Below the pieces are notes generated by a model. That model had not been told where the DNA came from. It did no database searches and saw only the letters and a list, made by a program, of their open reading frames with translations. Positions 7,316 to 15,108 of a DNA stretch of 37,491 nucleotides are shown in pieces. Made by a program: the position numbers and the translations under genes. Source of the stretch: a gamma proteobacterium endosymbiont of Lamellibrachia anaximandri (GTDB lineage Bacteria; Pseudomonadota; Gammaproteobacteria; Chromatiales; Chromatiaceae). Within the stretch, counting starts at the first letter, position 1, and each line of letters begins with the position of its first letter. The stretch covers positions 1 to 37,491 of the forward strand of contig JAESPE010000030.1 in NCBI GenBank assembly GCA_016756835.1, in the 5' to 3' direction.

Positions 7316-9304
7316 ATGGCTGAATTCGGTAATCCTGATGTCGTCGAAGAAGAGGTAGACATCCTCATCATCGGTGGTGGCATGGGTGCATGCGGCGCCG
7401 CTTATGAGCTTGGTCCCTGGATCAAGGCTTCCGGTGCAGACATCAGCATAAAGCTGGTCGACAAGGCTGCAATGGATCGTTCCGGTGCTGTTGCACAGGG
7501 TCTCTCCGCTATCAACACCTACATCGGTCCTGAGCAGGATCCTGCAGACTACGCCCGTATGGTCTCCAACGATCTGATGGGTATCACCCGCGACGATCTG
7601 GCTTACGATCTGGGTCGTCACGTTGACGAATCCGTACATCTGTTCGAAGAGTGGGGCCTGCCCATTTGGAAGACCGATGAGAACGGCGAGCGTTTCGACG
7701 GCTCCAAAGGCATGACCTCCCTGAAAGACGGTGGCAAGCCTGTACGTTCCGGCAAGTGGCAGATCATGATCAACGGCGAATCCTACAAATGGATCGTTGC
7801 TGAGGCTGCCAAGAAAGCTTTGGGCATGGACAACATTGAAGAGCGTATCTTCGTTGTTAAGCTGGTTAACGACAAGAACGACAAGAACCGCGTTGCCGGT
7901 GCTGTCGGCTTCTCTGTTCGTGAAGACAAGGTTGTGGTCTACAAGTTCAAGGCCTGCCTGCTGGTTGCCGGTGGTTGTGTGAACATCTTCCGTCCCCGCT
8001 CCGTGGGTGAGGGTCAGGGTCGCGCCTGGTACCCCGTATGGAATGCCGGTTCCACCTACACCATGGCTGCTGAGGCTGGTGCCGAGCTGACCCTGATGGA
8101 AAACCGCTTCGTACCTACTCGCTTCAAAGACGGTTACGGTCCTGTTGGCGCATGGTTCCTGCTGTTCAAATCACAGGCTACCAACGCCTTTGGTGAGACC
8201 TACATGACCCGCAACAAGGAGATGCTGAACGACTATCCTCCTTATGGCCAGGCTGCAGTTCCTGCTTCCTGCCTGCGTAACCACCTGATGCTCAAAGAGA
8301 TGAAGGAAGGTCGCGGTCCCATCTGGATGGACACCGTTACCGCCCTTGCCAACCTGCGTGAGACTCTGTCTCCTCGTGAGGTTAAGCATCTGGAAGCCGA
8401 GGCATGGGAAGACTTCCTCGACATGTGTATCGGCCAGTGCGGTATCTGGGCTGGTGAGAACATCGAGCCTGAGAAGAAGAACTCCGAGCTGATGCCCACC
8501 GAACCCTACCTGCTGGGTTCTCACTCCGGTTGCTGCGGCATCTGGGTCTCTGGTCCTGACGATGTTGGCGCGCCGACTGAAGAAGGTCTGGGCGAAGGTA
8601 TTCCCGAGCATCTGCCTTCCGGCTGGAACTGGGGCTACCGTGGCATGACCACCGTAACCGGTCTGTTCACCGCTGCTGATGGCGTTGGCGCCTCTGGTCA
8701 CAAGTTCTCCTCCGGCTCTCACGCTGAAGGTCGCATGTGCGCCAAGTCCATGGTCAAGTTCGTCATGGACAACAAGGATTGGAAGCCTGAGCTGGATACT
8801 TCGGTTGAACAGTTGGTTGAGGATATCTATCGCCCTGTTCGTAACTTCCTTGAGTTCAAGGATTACAGCACCGCGATCGATGTTAACCCCAACTACATCA
8901 CTCCTAAGATGCTGCAGTTCCGTCTGCAGAAACTGATGGATGAGTATGTTGCCGGTGTTGCTACCTACTACACCACCAACGCCAACATGCTGGAAGTTGC
9001 TGAAGGCAAGCTGAACGACCTCAAAGAGGACGCTCTGAGAATGCGCGCCAAAGATCTCCACGAGCTGCTCCGCGCTTGGGAGAACTATCACCGCATCCTG
9101 ACTGCTGAAGCTCACATGAAGCACATTCAGTTCCGCCAGGAGTCCCGTTACCCGGGCTTCTACTACCGCGCCGACAAGAACTTTGTTGACGAGGAGAACT
9201 GGCACTGCTTCGTGAACTCCATCTACAACAAAGAGACCAAAGAGTGGACCTGCTTCAAGCGCGCCCACGTTGATCTGGTCGACAAGTCCAAGCTGTTCAA
9301 GTAA
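7316..9304 (+). CDS. aprA: Adenylylsulfate (APS) reductase alpha subunit
   Basis: FAD-containing catalytic subunit of APS reductase, 662 residues, a full-length member of the fumarate-reductase-like flavoprotein family. The N-terminal dinucleotide-binding motif DILIIGGGMGACGAAYE and the C-terminal FAD/substrate region GASGHKFSSGSHAEGR are intact, as is the AprA-specific segment VAGGCVNIFRPRSVGEGQGR. Codon use in aprBA is strongly biased (many GGT, CGT and GCT codons), consistent with very high expression. The gene ends in a strong rho-independent terminator. No aprM (membrane anchor) gene follows; the Qmo genes lie 5 kb further on, on the other strand. Confidence 0.98.
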   Translation: MAEFGNPDVVEEEVDILIIGGGMGACGAAYELGPWIKASGADISIKLVDKAAMDRSGAVAQGLSAINTYIGPEQDPADYARMVSNDLMGITRDDLAYDLGRHVDESVHLFEEWGLPIWKTDENGERFDGSKGMTSLKDGGKPVRSGKWQIMINGESYKWIVAEAAKKALGMDNIEERIFVVKLVNDKNDKNRVAGAVGFSVREDKVVVYKFKACLLVAGGCVNIFRPRSVGEGQGRAWYPVWNAGSTYTMAAEAGAELTLMENRFVPTRFKDGYGPVGAWFLLFKSQATNAFGETYMTRNKEMLNDYPPYGQAAVPASCLRNHLMLKEMKEGRGPIWMDTVTALANLRETLSPREVKHLEAEAWEDFLDMCIGQCGIWAGENIEPEKKNSELMPTEPYLLGSHSGCCGIWVSGPDDVGAPTEEGLGEGIPEHLPSGWNWGYRGMTTVTGLFTAADGVGASGHKFSSGSHAEGRMCAKSMVKFVMDNKDWKPELDTSVEQLVEDIYRPVRNFLEFKDYSTAIDVNPNYITPKMLQFRLQKLMDEYVAGVATYYTTNANMLEVAEGKLNDLKEDALRMRAKDLHELLRAWENYHRILTAEAHMKHIQFRQESRYPGFYYRADKNFVDEENWHCFVNSIYNKETKEWTCFKRAHVDLVDKSKLFK

Positions 9305-9330
9305 GTCTTACTTGATAGCCTGATGGCGTG

Positions 9331-9367
9331 AAAAGTCCGGGTGTCGCAAGGCATCCGGACTTTTTTG
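9331..9367 (+). terminator. Rho-independent terminator of aprBA
   Basis: Stem AGTCCGGGTG / CATCCGGACT (one mismatch) with a short loop, followed by six T residues, 27 bp after the aprA stop. Confidence 0.9.
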
Positions 9368-9453
9368 TCTTAAGCTAGTCTGCAAATGAAAGGTGGTAAT
9401 CCTGCCAAGATGCTTTTTAGCCCTGGAATTGTAGGGTAATCGCTATTCATTTG

Positions 9454-9470
9454 CGGATTAAAATAATCCG
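9454..9470. repeat. Short palindrome upstream of the YkgJ-family gene
   Basis: Perfect CGGATTA / TAATCCG inverted repeat with a 3-nt AAA spacer, about 75 bp before the next gene. It could be an operator or an mRNA hairpin. A second 7-bp repeat, TTCGGCA / TGCCGAA, lies at 9503-9525. Confidence 0.35.
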
Positions 9471-9545
9471 ATAATCAATCAATATGGTCTGGCTGATTAG
9501 CGTTCGGCAGGCTCCTTTTGCCGAATTGAACCAGCGGAGAGAAAA

Positions 9546-10436
9546 ATGAGCGAAAAGTTTGATATCCCTTTCAAAAGTGACCTGGTGCCAAATATTCTGG
9601 ATCCGGATACTGAGATCCAGTTTCAGTGCTCCAAGGGCATATCCTGTTTCAATGAGTGCTGCCGTCGTGCTGATATTCAGTTGACGCCCTACGACATCCT
9701 TCGTCTGAAGGATAATCTGGGAATCAGTGGGACCGAGTTATTGAAGAATCACACGGTGCCGTTCGAGATGGATAAGGATGGCATACCCGGCGTTAAGCTA
9801 CGCACCGATGATGAGGGTGCCTGCCTTTTTGTCACCGATGAGGGGTGCAGTGTCTATGCCGACCGCCCCACCGCCTGCCGTTACTATCCGCTTGGCCATA
9901 TGGCGATGCATGAGGCGGGAGCGACTGAGGATGAAACCCGGTACTTCATGATCAAAGAGGATCACTGCATGGGGCATAATGAGGATCGAAAGATCTCTAT
10001 CGATGCCTACCGGCGTGAGCAGGGTGTGGAGCAATACGACCAGATCAACCGTGAGTGGTTGCAGTTGATGCTGAAAAAGCGTTCGGCGGGTCCCAGTATC
10101 GGTCGCCCTTCGGACACCAGTCTGCAGTTTTTCTTCATGTGTTCCTACGATGTGGATCGGCTGCGCCGCTATGTAATGAATGACTCTTTCCGAACTACCT
10201 ACGACCTTGAGGACACTTTCTACGAGACTGTCGAGAAAGAGGACGTTGCCTTGATGCTGTTTGGTGCGCGTCTGCTCAAGCAGGTACTGTTTGGCGACAA
10301 AACCATCCCTGAGAAAGCAGGTGCTTATGAGAAGCGCATGGAAGAGCGGGAGGAGATCCTGAAGATGCGCCAGGAGGCCGAGGCGGAGATTCATCGCCAG
10401 AGGGAAGCAGAGAAGATGAAAGACGCGATATCCTGA
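9546..10436 (+). CDS. YkgJ-family cysteine-cluster protein
   Basis: Cytoplasmic protein of 296 residues with the YkgJ/CxxxCxxCC-type metal-binding region: CSKGISCFNECCRR near residues 29-42, the helper segment LTPYDILRLKDNLG, then GACLFVTDEGCSVYADRP and TACRYYPLGHM. These cysteines probably bind zinc or an Fe-S cluster. The C-terminal 40 residues form a strongly charged helix (KRMEEREEILKMRQEAEAE). Its place just downstream of aprA suggests a role in assembling or protecting APS reductase, but this is only inference from location, and the apr terminator lies in between. AGCGGAGAG upstream supports the ATG at 9546. Confidence 0.8.
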   Translation: MSEKFDIPFKSDLVPNILDPDTEIQFQCSKGISCFNECCRRADIQLTPYDILRLKDNLGISGTELLKNHTVPFEMDKDGIPGVKLRTDDEGACLFVTDEGCSVYADRPTACRYYPLGHMAMHEAGATEDETRYFMIKEDHCMGHNEDRKISIDAYRREQGVEQYDQINREWLQLMLKKRSAGPSIGRPSDTSLQFFFMCSYDVDRLRRYVMNDSFRTTYDLEDTFYETVEKEDVALMLFGARLLKQVLFGDKTIPEKAGAYEKRMEEREEILKMRQEAEAEIHRQREAEKMKDAIS

Positions 10437-10454
10437 ACTCGTCCCTCGAATCCA

Positions 10455-10485
10455 TAAAAGCCGCATATCAGTGCGGCTTTTTTGT
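10455..10485. terminator. Bidirectional terminator between YkgJ gene and phhB
   Basis: Hairpin GCCGCA / TGCGGC flanked by AAAA on the left and TTTTTT on the right. It can end transcription of the plus-strand YkgJ gene and, less strongly, the convergent phhB gene. Confidence 0.85.
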
Positions 10486-10487
10486 TT

Positions 10488-10835
10488 CTAGGAAGCTGCG
10501 ATCTGGTCGGTCCTTGCCGACATGATGAAATCGTTGCGGTGCAACCCTTTGATTTTGTGAGACCACCAAGTCACGGTCACTTTGCCCCACTCAGTCAGCA
10601 GTGTAGGGTGATGCCCTTCGGACTCTGCTAGTTCACCGACCCGGTTCGTGAAGGCGACTGCATCAACAAAGTTATTGAAGGAAAAAGATTTTTCCAGTTG
10701 CATGATGCCTTCTCTGACCTCTATATTCCAATCTGGAATCTTTTTAATCAAACTGGCGAGTTCATCATCTGAAACCCTGGGCGCATCTGCCCTGCAGGCT
10801 TCGCAGTGGACGCTTGTCAGTTCATTCGTGGACAT
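10488..10835 (-). CDS. phhB: 4a-hydroxytetrahydrobiopterin dehydratase (PCD/DCoH)
   Basis: Pterin-4a-carbinolamine dehydratase, 115 residues, which recycles the pterin cofactor of aromatic hydroxylases. The active-site motif [19 protein letters not shown], followed by [16 protein letters not shown], is complete, including the paired histidines, the later tryptophan and the third histidine. No phenylalanine hydroxylase gene is nearby; many bacteria carry such a stand-alone PCD with unclear physiological substrate. It is divergent from the membrane-bound receiver gene at 10949. Confidence 0.93.
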   Translation of the reverse strand: MSTNELTSVHCEACRADAPRVSDDELASLIKKIPDWNIEVREGIMQLEKSFSFNNFVDAVAFTNRVGELAESEGHHPTLLTEWGKVTVTWWSHKIKGLHRNDFIMSARTDQIAAS

Positions 10836-10948
10836 TTTTTACCGATCCTCTAATCATGAGACTCCACAGGATGCGGATTATTCGATAGTTCTTGGAAGAT
10901 AAATACTGTTATTGTTTATGGAATAGTCGAATTCAGATGGTAATCGAT

Positions 10949-12364
10949 ATGGCACGCAAACAAGCGCTCATTGTTGATGACTCCCAAACGGCCAGAGAGG
11001 TGCTTGCGAAACGCCTGGCTGGTTACGATATCGAGGTCGATACCGTAGAATCAGCCGGTGATGCCATAGACTATCTCAGTGAGCATATTCCGGACGCGGT
11101 TTTCCTGGATTATGAGATGCCTGGTATGGACGGTTTTCAGGCCTTGAAAGCGATCAAGTCGAATCCTAATACGGCAGCGATCCCAGTGATGATGTATACC
11201 TCCAGAGCAGGAGGGTTGGCGATTGGCCAGGCGCGGGCGCTAGGTGCGCTGGGGGTCCTGCCGAAGGAGTTGGAGACGCAGGATCTCGACGAAGTCATTC
11301 AGGCGCTTCATCTCAATCCCGATCAGGATTCACTGGTCGCGCGTTATACACACGCAATAGTGGGGGCTGTGAATGGTGGTGATGAAGTCAGGGCCGACGC
11401 AGAATATATCGATCGATTTCAGGGCCTGGTTGAGCAGGTGGAGCAATCACTCAAGCAGGGGGGCAGCCGTAAACAGATGGCATTGCTGCTGGCACAACAG
11501 CATAAGTTGCTTTCAAAGAGCATGGATGAGAATGCTGCAAGGTCATTGCGTTCCATGGAGCAGCAATTTTCCGAGGTGAATGAACGTCTGAATGATACCC
11601 AGCGATCGATTGCTGCGAGCCTTCCCAAAAAGGGGGGTATCCCAAAGTGGTTGCTGATGGTGTTCACCGCCTGCCTGGCGATCTCTGCAACAGTATGGTT
11701 CTGGAATAACAACATCGACAGGACACAGAGGAATGTGGCGGAAAATCTGCTGCTGTTGGAGTCGGGGCGTAACAATCTGACAGAAAAAGTTACCCAAGTG
11801 GATGTGCTGATAGAGCAGCAGCAAACAGCTATTGAGACGCTGAAAAGTAGCTTGGAGGATTTGGGTAAACAGGTTGGAACAGAAGCCGTGCCGTTGCTTG
11901 AGTGGGCGGTTAACCGTGATTCGCGTTTCCCCTATGGCGAAGGGCCGTTTAGTGATAGGCGGGTCATCTGGCTGTCCCAGATCATCGACCATCTGGCCGC
12001 CGCAGGTTTTACCGGAACCGTTAGGTTGACTGCCAACTATGGTAATTATTGTCTGAGCAGAAACGATCAGAGCCGCTTTGTGCCTGCTTCCGTAGAGACG
12101 CCGTTTGCAGACTGTGTGTTCGCCCGTGATCTGGCAGAAACCGAGGGAAAAAAGCAGGCGGTTCCAACGATCGGTTTTTCCAACTATCTGAATAATGCCC
12201 CTTCATTGATCAATGGAGATATATTCATCGAGTTGGAGGCGTCGGGTTTTGACGCGACGAAGGTGCCCTACCCTGAGCCTTATGCAGTGCAGGATGTCGG
12301 TGTCTGGAACCAGGTTGCCAGCCAGAACCAACGTATCGATATCAAACTATTTGTGGCTGAGTGA
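10949..12364 (+). CDS. Membrane-spanning response-regulator receiver protein with periplasmic C-terminal domain
   Basis: A CheY-like receiver domain covers residues 1-120. The acidic pair is D10/D11, the phosphoacceptor D54 (FLDYEMPGMDG), the switch threonine T84 and the conserved lysine K106. A charged helical region (about 140-225) leads to a single transmembrane helix at about 234-252 (WLLMVFTACLAISATVWFW). After it come a coiled coil rich in Q and E and a C-terminal domain of about 170 residues, predicted periplasmic. The end WNQVASQNQRIDIKLF recalls the last strand of OmpA-like domains, a weak resemblance. There is no DNA-binding or kinase domain. The receiver is closely similar to that of the gene at 34104. 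Start 10949 gives MARKQALIVDDS, parallel to that paralogue; ATG 10937 is an alternative. It is convergent with the ExbB/ExbD-like operon. Confidence 0.8.
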   Translation: MARKQALIVDDSQTAREVLAKRLAGYDIEVDTVESAGDAIDYLSEHIPDAVFLDYEMPGMDGFQALKAIKSNPNTAAIPVMMYTSRAGGLAIGQARALGALGVLPKELETQDLDEVIQALHLNPDQDSLVARYTHAIVGAVNGGDEVRADAEYIDRFQGLVEQVEQSLKQGGSRKQMALLLAQQHKLLSKSMDENAARSLRSMEQQFSEVNERLNDTQRSIAASLPKKGGIPKWLLMVFTACLAISATVWFWNNNIDRTQRNVAENLLLLESGRNNLTEKVTQVDVLIEQQQTAIETLKSSLEDLGKQVGTEAVPLLEWAVNRDSRFPYGEGPFSDRRVIWLSQIIDHLAAAGFTGTVRLTANYGNYCLSRNDQSRFVPASVETPFADCVFARDLAETEGKKQAVPTIGFSNYLNNAPSLINGDIFIELEASGFDATKVPYPEPYAVQDVGVWNQVASQNQRIDIKLFVAE

Positions 12365-12377
12365 TGCCTGAGAAAAT

Positions 12378-12408
12378 TGCCGGTTCCGCTACGCTTGAAC
12401 TGGCCTAC
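12378..12408 (-). repeat. REP-like hairpin, copy 3
   Basis: Reverse-oriented REP-like element (stem arms GCCAGTTC and GAACCGGC). Its leading GTAGGCC supplies the TAG stop codon of the minus-strand gene at 12405-12869, so the repeat and the gene end overlap. Confidence 0.75.
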
Positions 12409-12869
12409 TGCGGCGTCTTCGGTGGCATGGCTGGCGGTATCTCATATTTGTAGACGCCCAGATTGGTGAAGTGGCCTCGCATGTCGATAACTATTTTTGT
12501 TTGGTGACGCTTGCCTTCACGGGCACGGACTGCATCGAAGAAGCTCTTGCGCATCCGGGCGCCGGCGCGGGTGTCGGGGTCGATACTGAAGACGATGTGT
12601 ATGGGTTCGCCGGGACGATTCAGGGGATGGGCGAGGGCGTGAACACGGTCATTGTGAACCGTGTAGACGATAACCTCCATCTTTTCGTGCAGATAGGGTA
12701 GGCGGATGGAGAAACCGGACCCCAGCGCAATGTAGGCGATGATGAGAAACACACAGGCACCCAGCAGAAAAGAGGCGAAGCTGCGTTTGGTTGCTATGAC
12801 AGCCAAGCTTCCCCAGATGGCGAAAACAGCCAGCAGCAGATATTTCAGCGTCAGCGGGTCGGTCAACAT
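12405..12869 (-). CDS. Small membrane protein, third gene of ExbB/ExbD-like operon
   Basis: Not recognised as a named family. The 154-residue protein has two N-terminal hydrophobic helices (LLLAVFAIWGSLAVIA and FLLGACVFLIIAYIALG), then a soluble C-terminal half (about residues 60-145) with alternating beta-type segments such as KMEVIVYTVHN and PIHIVFSID, likely periplasmic. Its ATG directly follows the TAG stop of the preceding gene with one base shared by neither, so it is translationally coupled to it. The stop codon lies within a REP-like repeat. Its job is presumably tied to the two upstream channel-like proteins. Confidence 0.7.
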   Translation of the reverse strand: MLTDPLTLKYLLLAVFAIWGSLAVIATKRSFASFLLGACVFLIIAYIALGSGFSIRLPYLHEKMEVIVYTVHNDRVHALAHPLNRPGEPIHIVFSIDPDTRAGARMRKSFFDAVRAREGKRHQTKIVIDMRGHFTNLGVYKYEIPPAMPPKTPQ

Positions 12870-13487
12870 CTATTTGCTCTTTGTCTGGCTCTGCTTCAGT
12901 GTGCTGTGAAAAATATCAAATGGCTCAAATGATTTGCTCTCCGGGACCAGTTTTTTGTCTTCCATGGAGAAGGTCACGATGCCCTTCTCCTGTCCAGGGT
13001 AGTCCAGCGTCATCACATCCTCGTATATCGGGATCATGAGCTTTCCCTGGCGGTGCCGGATGGAGATGCGCACATCCACCGGCGTTTCACCTTGGCCGTT
13101 GTCGGTATAGTAGACGATGGAGAAGCGATAGCGGCCATCGGGGATGCCGCGGGAGAAGGAAAACTCGTAGTTCAGGCCGGAATAGTCCACGTCGCGGCCG
13201 AGATCATCCCGCACCAGATTGAATATCTTGCCGAAGGGCATGGAGTAACCGACCTTCTCTTCGCCTGGCGCATCGGTCCACAGGTCGATATCGGCAGGGC
13301 TGTCCGAGGTCCAGCTGATCTCGGCGATCATATCCCCTGCGGCCTTCTCTATCTCGGTCTGAGCGCTCTCCTGCTTGATCTCGATGAGCGGAATCAATAA
13401 CACCACCAGGGTAAGCATCAGGAGCGCCAGCAGCATCAGCAGGTCACGAAAAACGATGGACATGCTGTCTTCGCGCTGCCGGGTCAT
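12870..13487 (-). CDS. ExbD/MotB-like protein with periplasmic beta-rich domain
   Basis: The N-terminus (residues 9-36) has one transmembrane helix preceded by a single acidic residue (FRDLLMLLALLMLTLVVLL, D15), as in ExbD/TolR/MotB, where the aspartate carries protons. A periplasmic domain follows with WTSDSPADIDLWTDAPGEE and FSFSRGIPDGRYRFSIVYY. This pattern recalls the DUF2135/YfaP beta-sandwich (tryptophan, then D-D-L, then P-G-E) rather than the peptidoglycan-binding OmpA fold of MotB. The gene starts 3 bp after the ExbB-like gene and abuts the next gene. The alternative start at M9 is possible. The function is not known; the ion-channel role is inferred from the pair. Confidence 0.7.
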   Translation of the reverse strand: MTRQREDSMSIVFRDLLMLLALLMLTLVVLLIPLIEIKQESAQTEIEKAAGDMIAEISWTSDSPADIDLWTDAPGEEKVGYSMPFGKIFNLVRDDLGRDVDYSGLNYEFSFSRGIPDGRYRFSIVYYTDNGQGETPVDVRISIRHRQGKLMIPIYEDVMTLDYPGQEKGIVTFSMEDKKLVPESKSFEPFDIFHSTLKQSQTKSK

Positions 13488-13490
13488 GGC

Positions 13491-13982
13491 TTAGTCCCTC
13501 TTTGATGCAACCGCATGTGTGTCGGATCCGGCAGTTCTTTGCCCACACAGCATCTTGCGAACCTTGTTCATTGCTTCCATCGTCATGGCAGCGGACAAAC
13601 CGATCATGGTGGTGTCGATAGCAAACGATACGGTTTTCAGGAATCGCCCGATCTCGGCCGACAGGGTGGCCGGGTCATGCAGGGCATCCACTTCAAGTCC
13701 GGCCAGCGCCATGGAAAACCCGAGAACTGTGCCCAACATGCCAAGCCCGGTCGTCAACCAGGACCAGAAGTGGTCATCGGCATCACGCCCGGCGAAGGCG
13801 AAGGATTCAACCAGCAAGACGATGGTGAGAATGATACAAAAGAACCATAGGGTCAGGACATTGCCAAGAATGCGATCCAGGTAGCCTTGGGTATAAAGCG
13901 TTACGAGCAGTGCCACAAGCGAAAACAGAAGGGCCAGTTCGATGAGTTTTGCCCAGGGAGCGGGGCTCTTTGGGGTGACCAT
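13491..13982 (-). CDS. Small MotA/TolQ/ExbB-like proton channel protein
   Basis: A 163-residue membrane protein with four hydrophobic helices. The last two carry the hallmark MotA/TolQ/ExbB motifs: GMLGTVLGFSMAL (family GLLGTVxG) and FAIDTTMIGLSAAMT (family xxAxxTTxxGLxxA), including the threonine pair that lines the ion path. The large cytoplasmic insert of ExbB and MotA is missing, making this an unusually compact version. It leads a tight three-gene operon with an ExbD-like partner directly downstream. It is not next to tonB or tolA, so it is not a standard Ton or Tol system. Confidence 0.8.
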   Translation of the reverse strand: MVTPKSPAPWAKLIELALLFSLVALLVTLYTQGYLDRILGNVLTLWFFCIILTIVLLVESFAFAGRDADDHFWSWLTTGLGMLGTVLGFSMALAGLEVDALHDPATLSAEIGRFLKTVSFAIDTTMIGLSAAMTMEAMNKVRKMLCGQRTAGSDTHAVASKRD

Positions 13983-14058
13983 AAAGAGACGCCTGTGAGA
14001 AGGTTGCGTTCACTATAGCATGGAGTGTAAATGTCCCTTCCTGATTACCCCTAAGTAA

Positions 14059-14081
14059 CATGGTGTGCTGTGCGCACCATG
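14059..14081. promoter_or_regulatory. Candidate operator upstream of ExbB-like operon
   Basis: Palindrome CATGGTGTGC / GCGCACCATG with a 3-nt centre and one mismatch per arm, about 80-100 bp upstream of the first gene of the minus-strand operon. The position and symmetry suit a regulator site, but no factor can be named. Confidence 0.4.
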
Positions 14082-14127
14082 ATTGCTTCGTTCACGTTGT
14101 AATGGAGTGCGGAGTTTTGAGCATCAG

Positions 14128-14158
14128 GCAAAAAAAAGCCCGCCGAAGCGGGCTTTTC
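14128..14158 (-). terminator. Rho-independent terminator of the qmo-hdr operon
   Basis: Stem GCCCGC / GCGGGC with a CGAA loop. Read on the minus strand it is followed by eight T residues and lies about 35 bp past the hdrB stop. Confidence 0.9.
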
Positions 14159-14192
14159 GTCTGCCCCACAGAAGGGCACTGGTGAAGACCGG

Positions 14193-15092
14193 TTATTTGC
14201 TCGCGATCTCTTCCAGCTTTTTGGCCTTGATGATGTGGCCGTTCAGTGCGGCGTCTGTGGCATTGCGGCCGAAGGCGACGCTCATCAGGGTGGAGTAGTA
14301 GACCACGGGCATGTCGAACTTGGTGCCGTAGGTCTCGTTGATCTGATCCTGATAGATCTCAACGTTGGCCTGACAGAGCGGGCAGGGGGTGACGATCATG
14401 TCTGCGCCGTTGTCATAGGCCGCCTCGATGATGCCGTGGATCATCTCCTGAGACTTTTCAGGCTCGGAGAATGCCAGGGCGCCGCCGCAGCACTGTACCT
14501 TCTTCTCGAAGGTTGGAATCGAATCAGCGCCGACAGCCTCGACAATCTTGTCGAGATATTGCGGATTTTCGAAGGATTCACCGGCGATACCAAAGGGGCG
14601 GTTGGTCTGACAGCCGACGTAACCGGCGATCTTAAGGCCTTCCAGAGGCTTCTTGACCTTCTCCTTGATGGCGTCGAAACCGATGTCTTCGACCAGCACT
14701 TCCACCATGTGACGGACATTGACTTCGCCCTTGAAGCGCAGGCCGCCCTCAGCCAGGGCGGTATTTGCGTCCTGCATCATCTTCTCGTCTTCGTTCAGAC
14801 GCTCCTTGGCCTCGCGGGTATTGAGCCAGCAGGCGGCACAGGGAGAGACGATCTCCTGACCGGCATTGTGCTCTTCCGAGAGTGCAATGTTACGGGCAGA
14901 GAGGGTCAGACGAGGCAGTTCACCGCCGCCGCCGTAACCGATGGAAGCGCCACAGCAGTTCCAGTCGGGAATCTCGTTCAGAGTAATATCCAGCTCCTCG
15001 CACATGGTCTGCGCAGAGACGAGGTAGTTGGATGAGGTTGCTCCTTTCTGGGAGGAACAGCCCGGGTAGAATGAAAGTTCTATCTTAGCCAT
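14193..15092 (-). CDS. hdrB: Heterodisulfide reductase-like subunit B
   Basis: HdrB-type protein with two CCG domains, which in HdrB hold noncubane [4Fe-4S] clusters. The first has C12, C46/C47 and C85/C88 (PGCSS, WNCCGAS, SPCAAC). The second has GYVGCQTNRP, VQCCGGALA and TPCPLCQ. At 299 residues it is full length and has no membrane helix. It is the last gene of the qmoA-qmoB-hdrC-hdrB operon, 16 bp after hdrC, and ends at a clear terminator. Here HdrB with HdrC takes the place that QmoC (an HdrE/cytochrome b fusion) holds in other organisms, so electrons from Apr via QmoAB probably pass through HdrCB to an unknown acceptor. Confidence 0.93.
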   Translation of the reverse strand: MAKIELSFYPGCSSQKGATSSNYLVSAQTMCEELDITLNEIPDWNCCGASIGYGGGGELPRLTLSARNIALSEEHNAGQEIVSPCAACWLNTREAKERLNEDEKMMQDANTALAEGGLRFKGEVNVRHMVEVLVEDIGFDAIKEKVKKPLEGLKIAGYVGCQTNRPFGIAGESFENPQYLDKIVEAVGADSIPTFEKKVQCCGGALAFSEPEKSQEMIHGIIEAAYDNGADMIVTPCPLCQANVEIYQDQINETYGTKFDMPVVYYSTLMSVAFGRNATDAALNGHIIKAKKLEEIASK

Positions 15093-15108
15093 TTGGGTAT
15101 GTCCTCAC

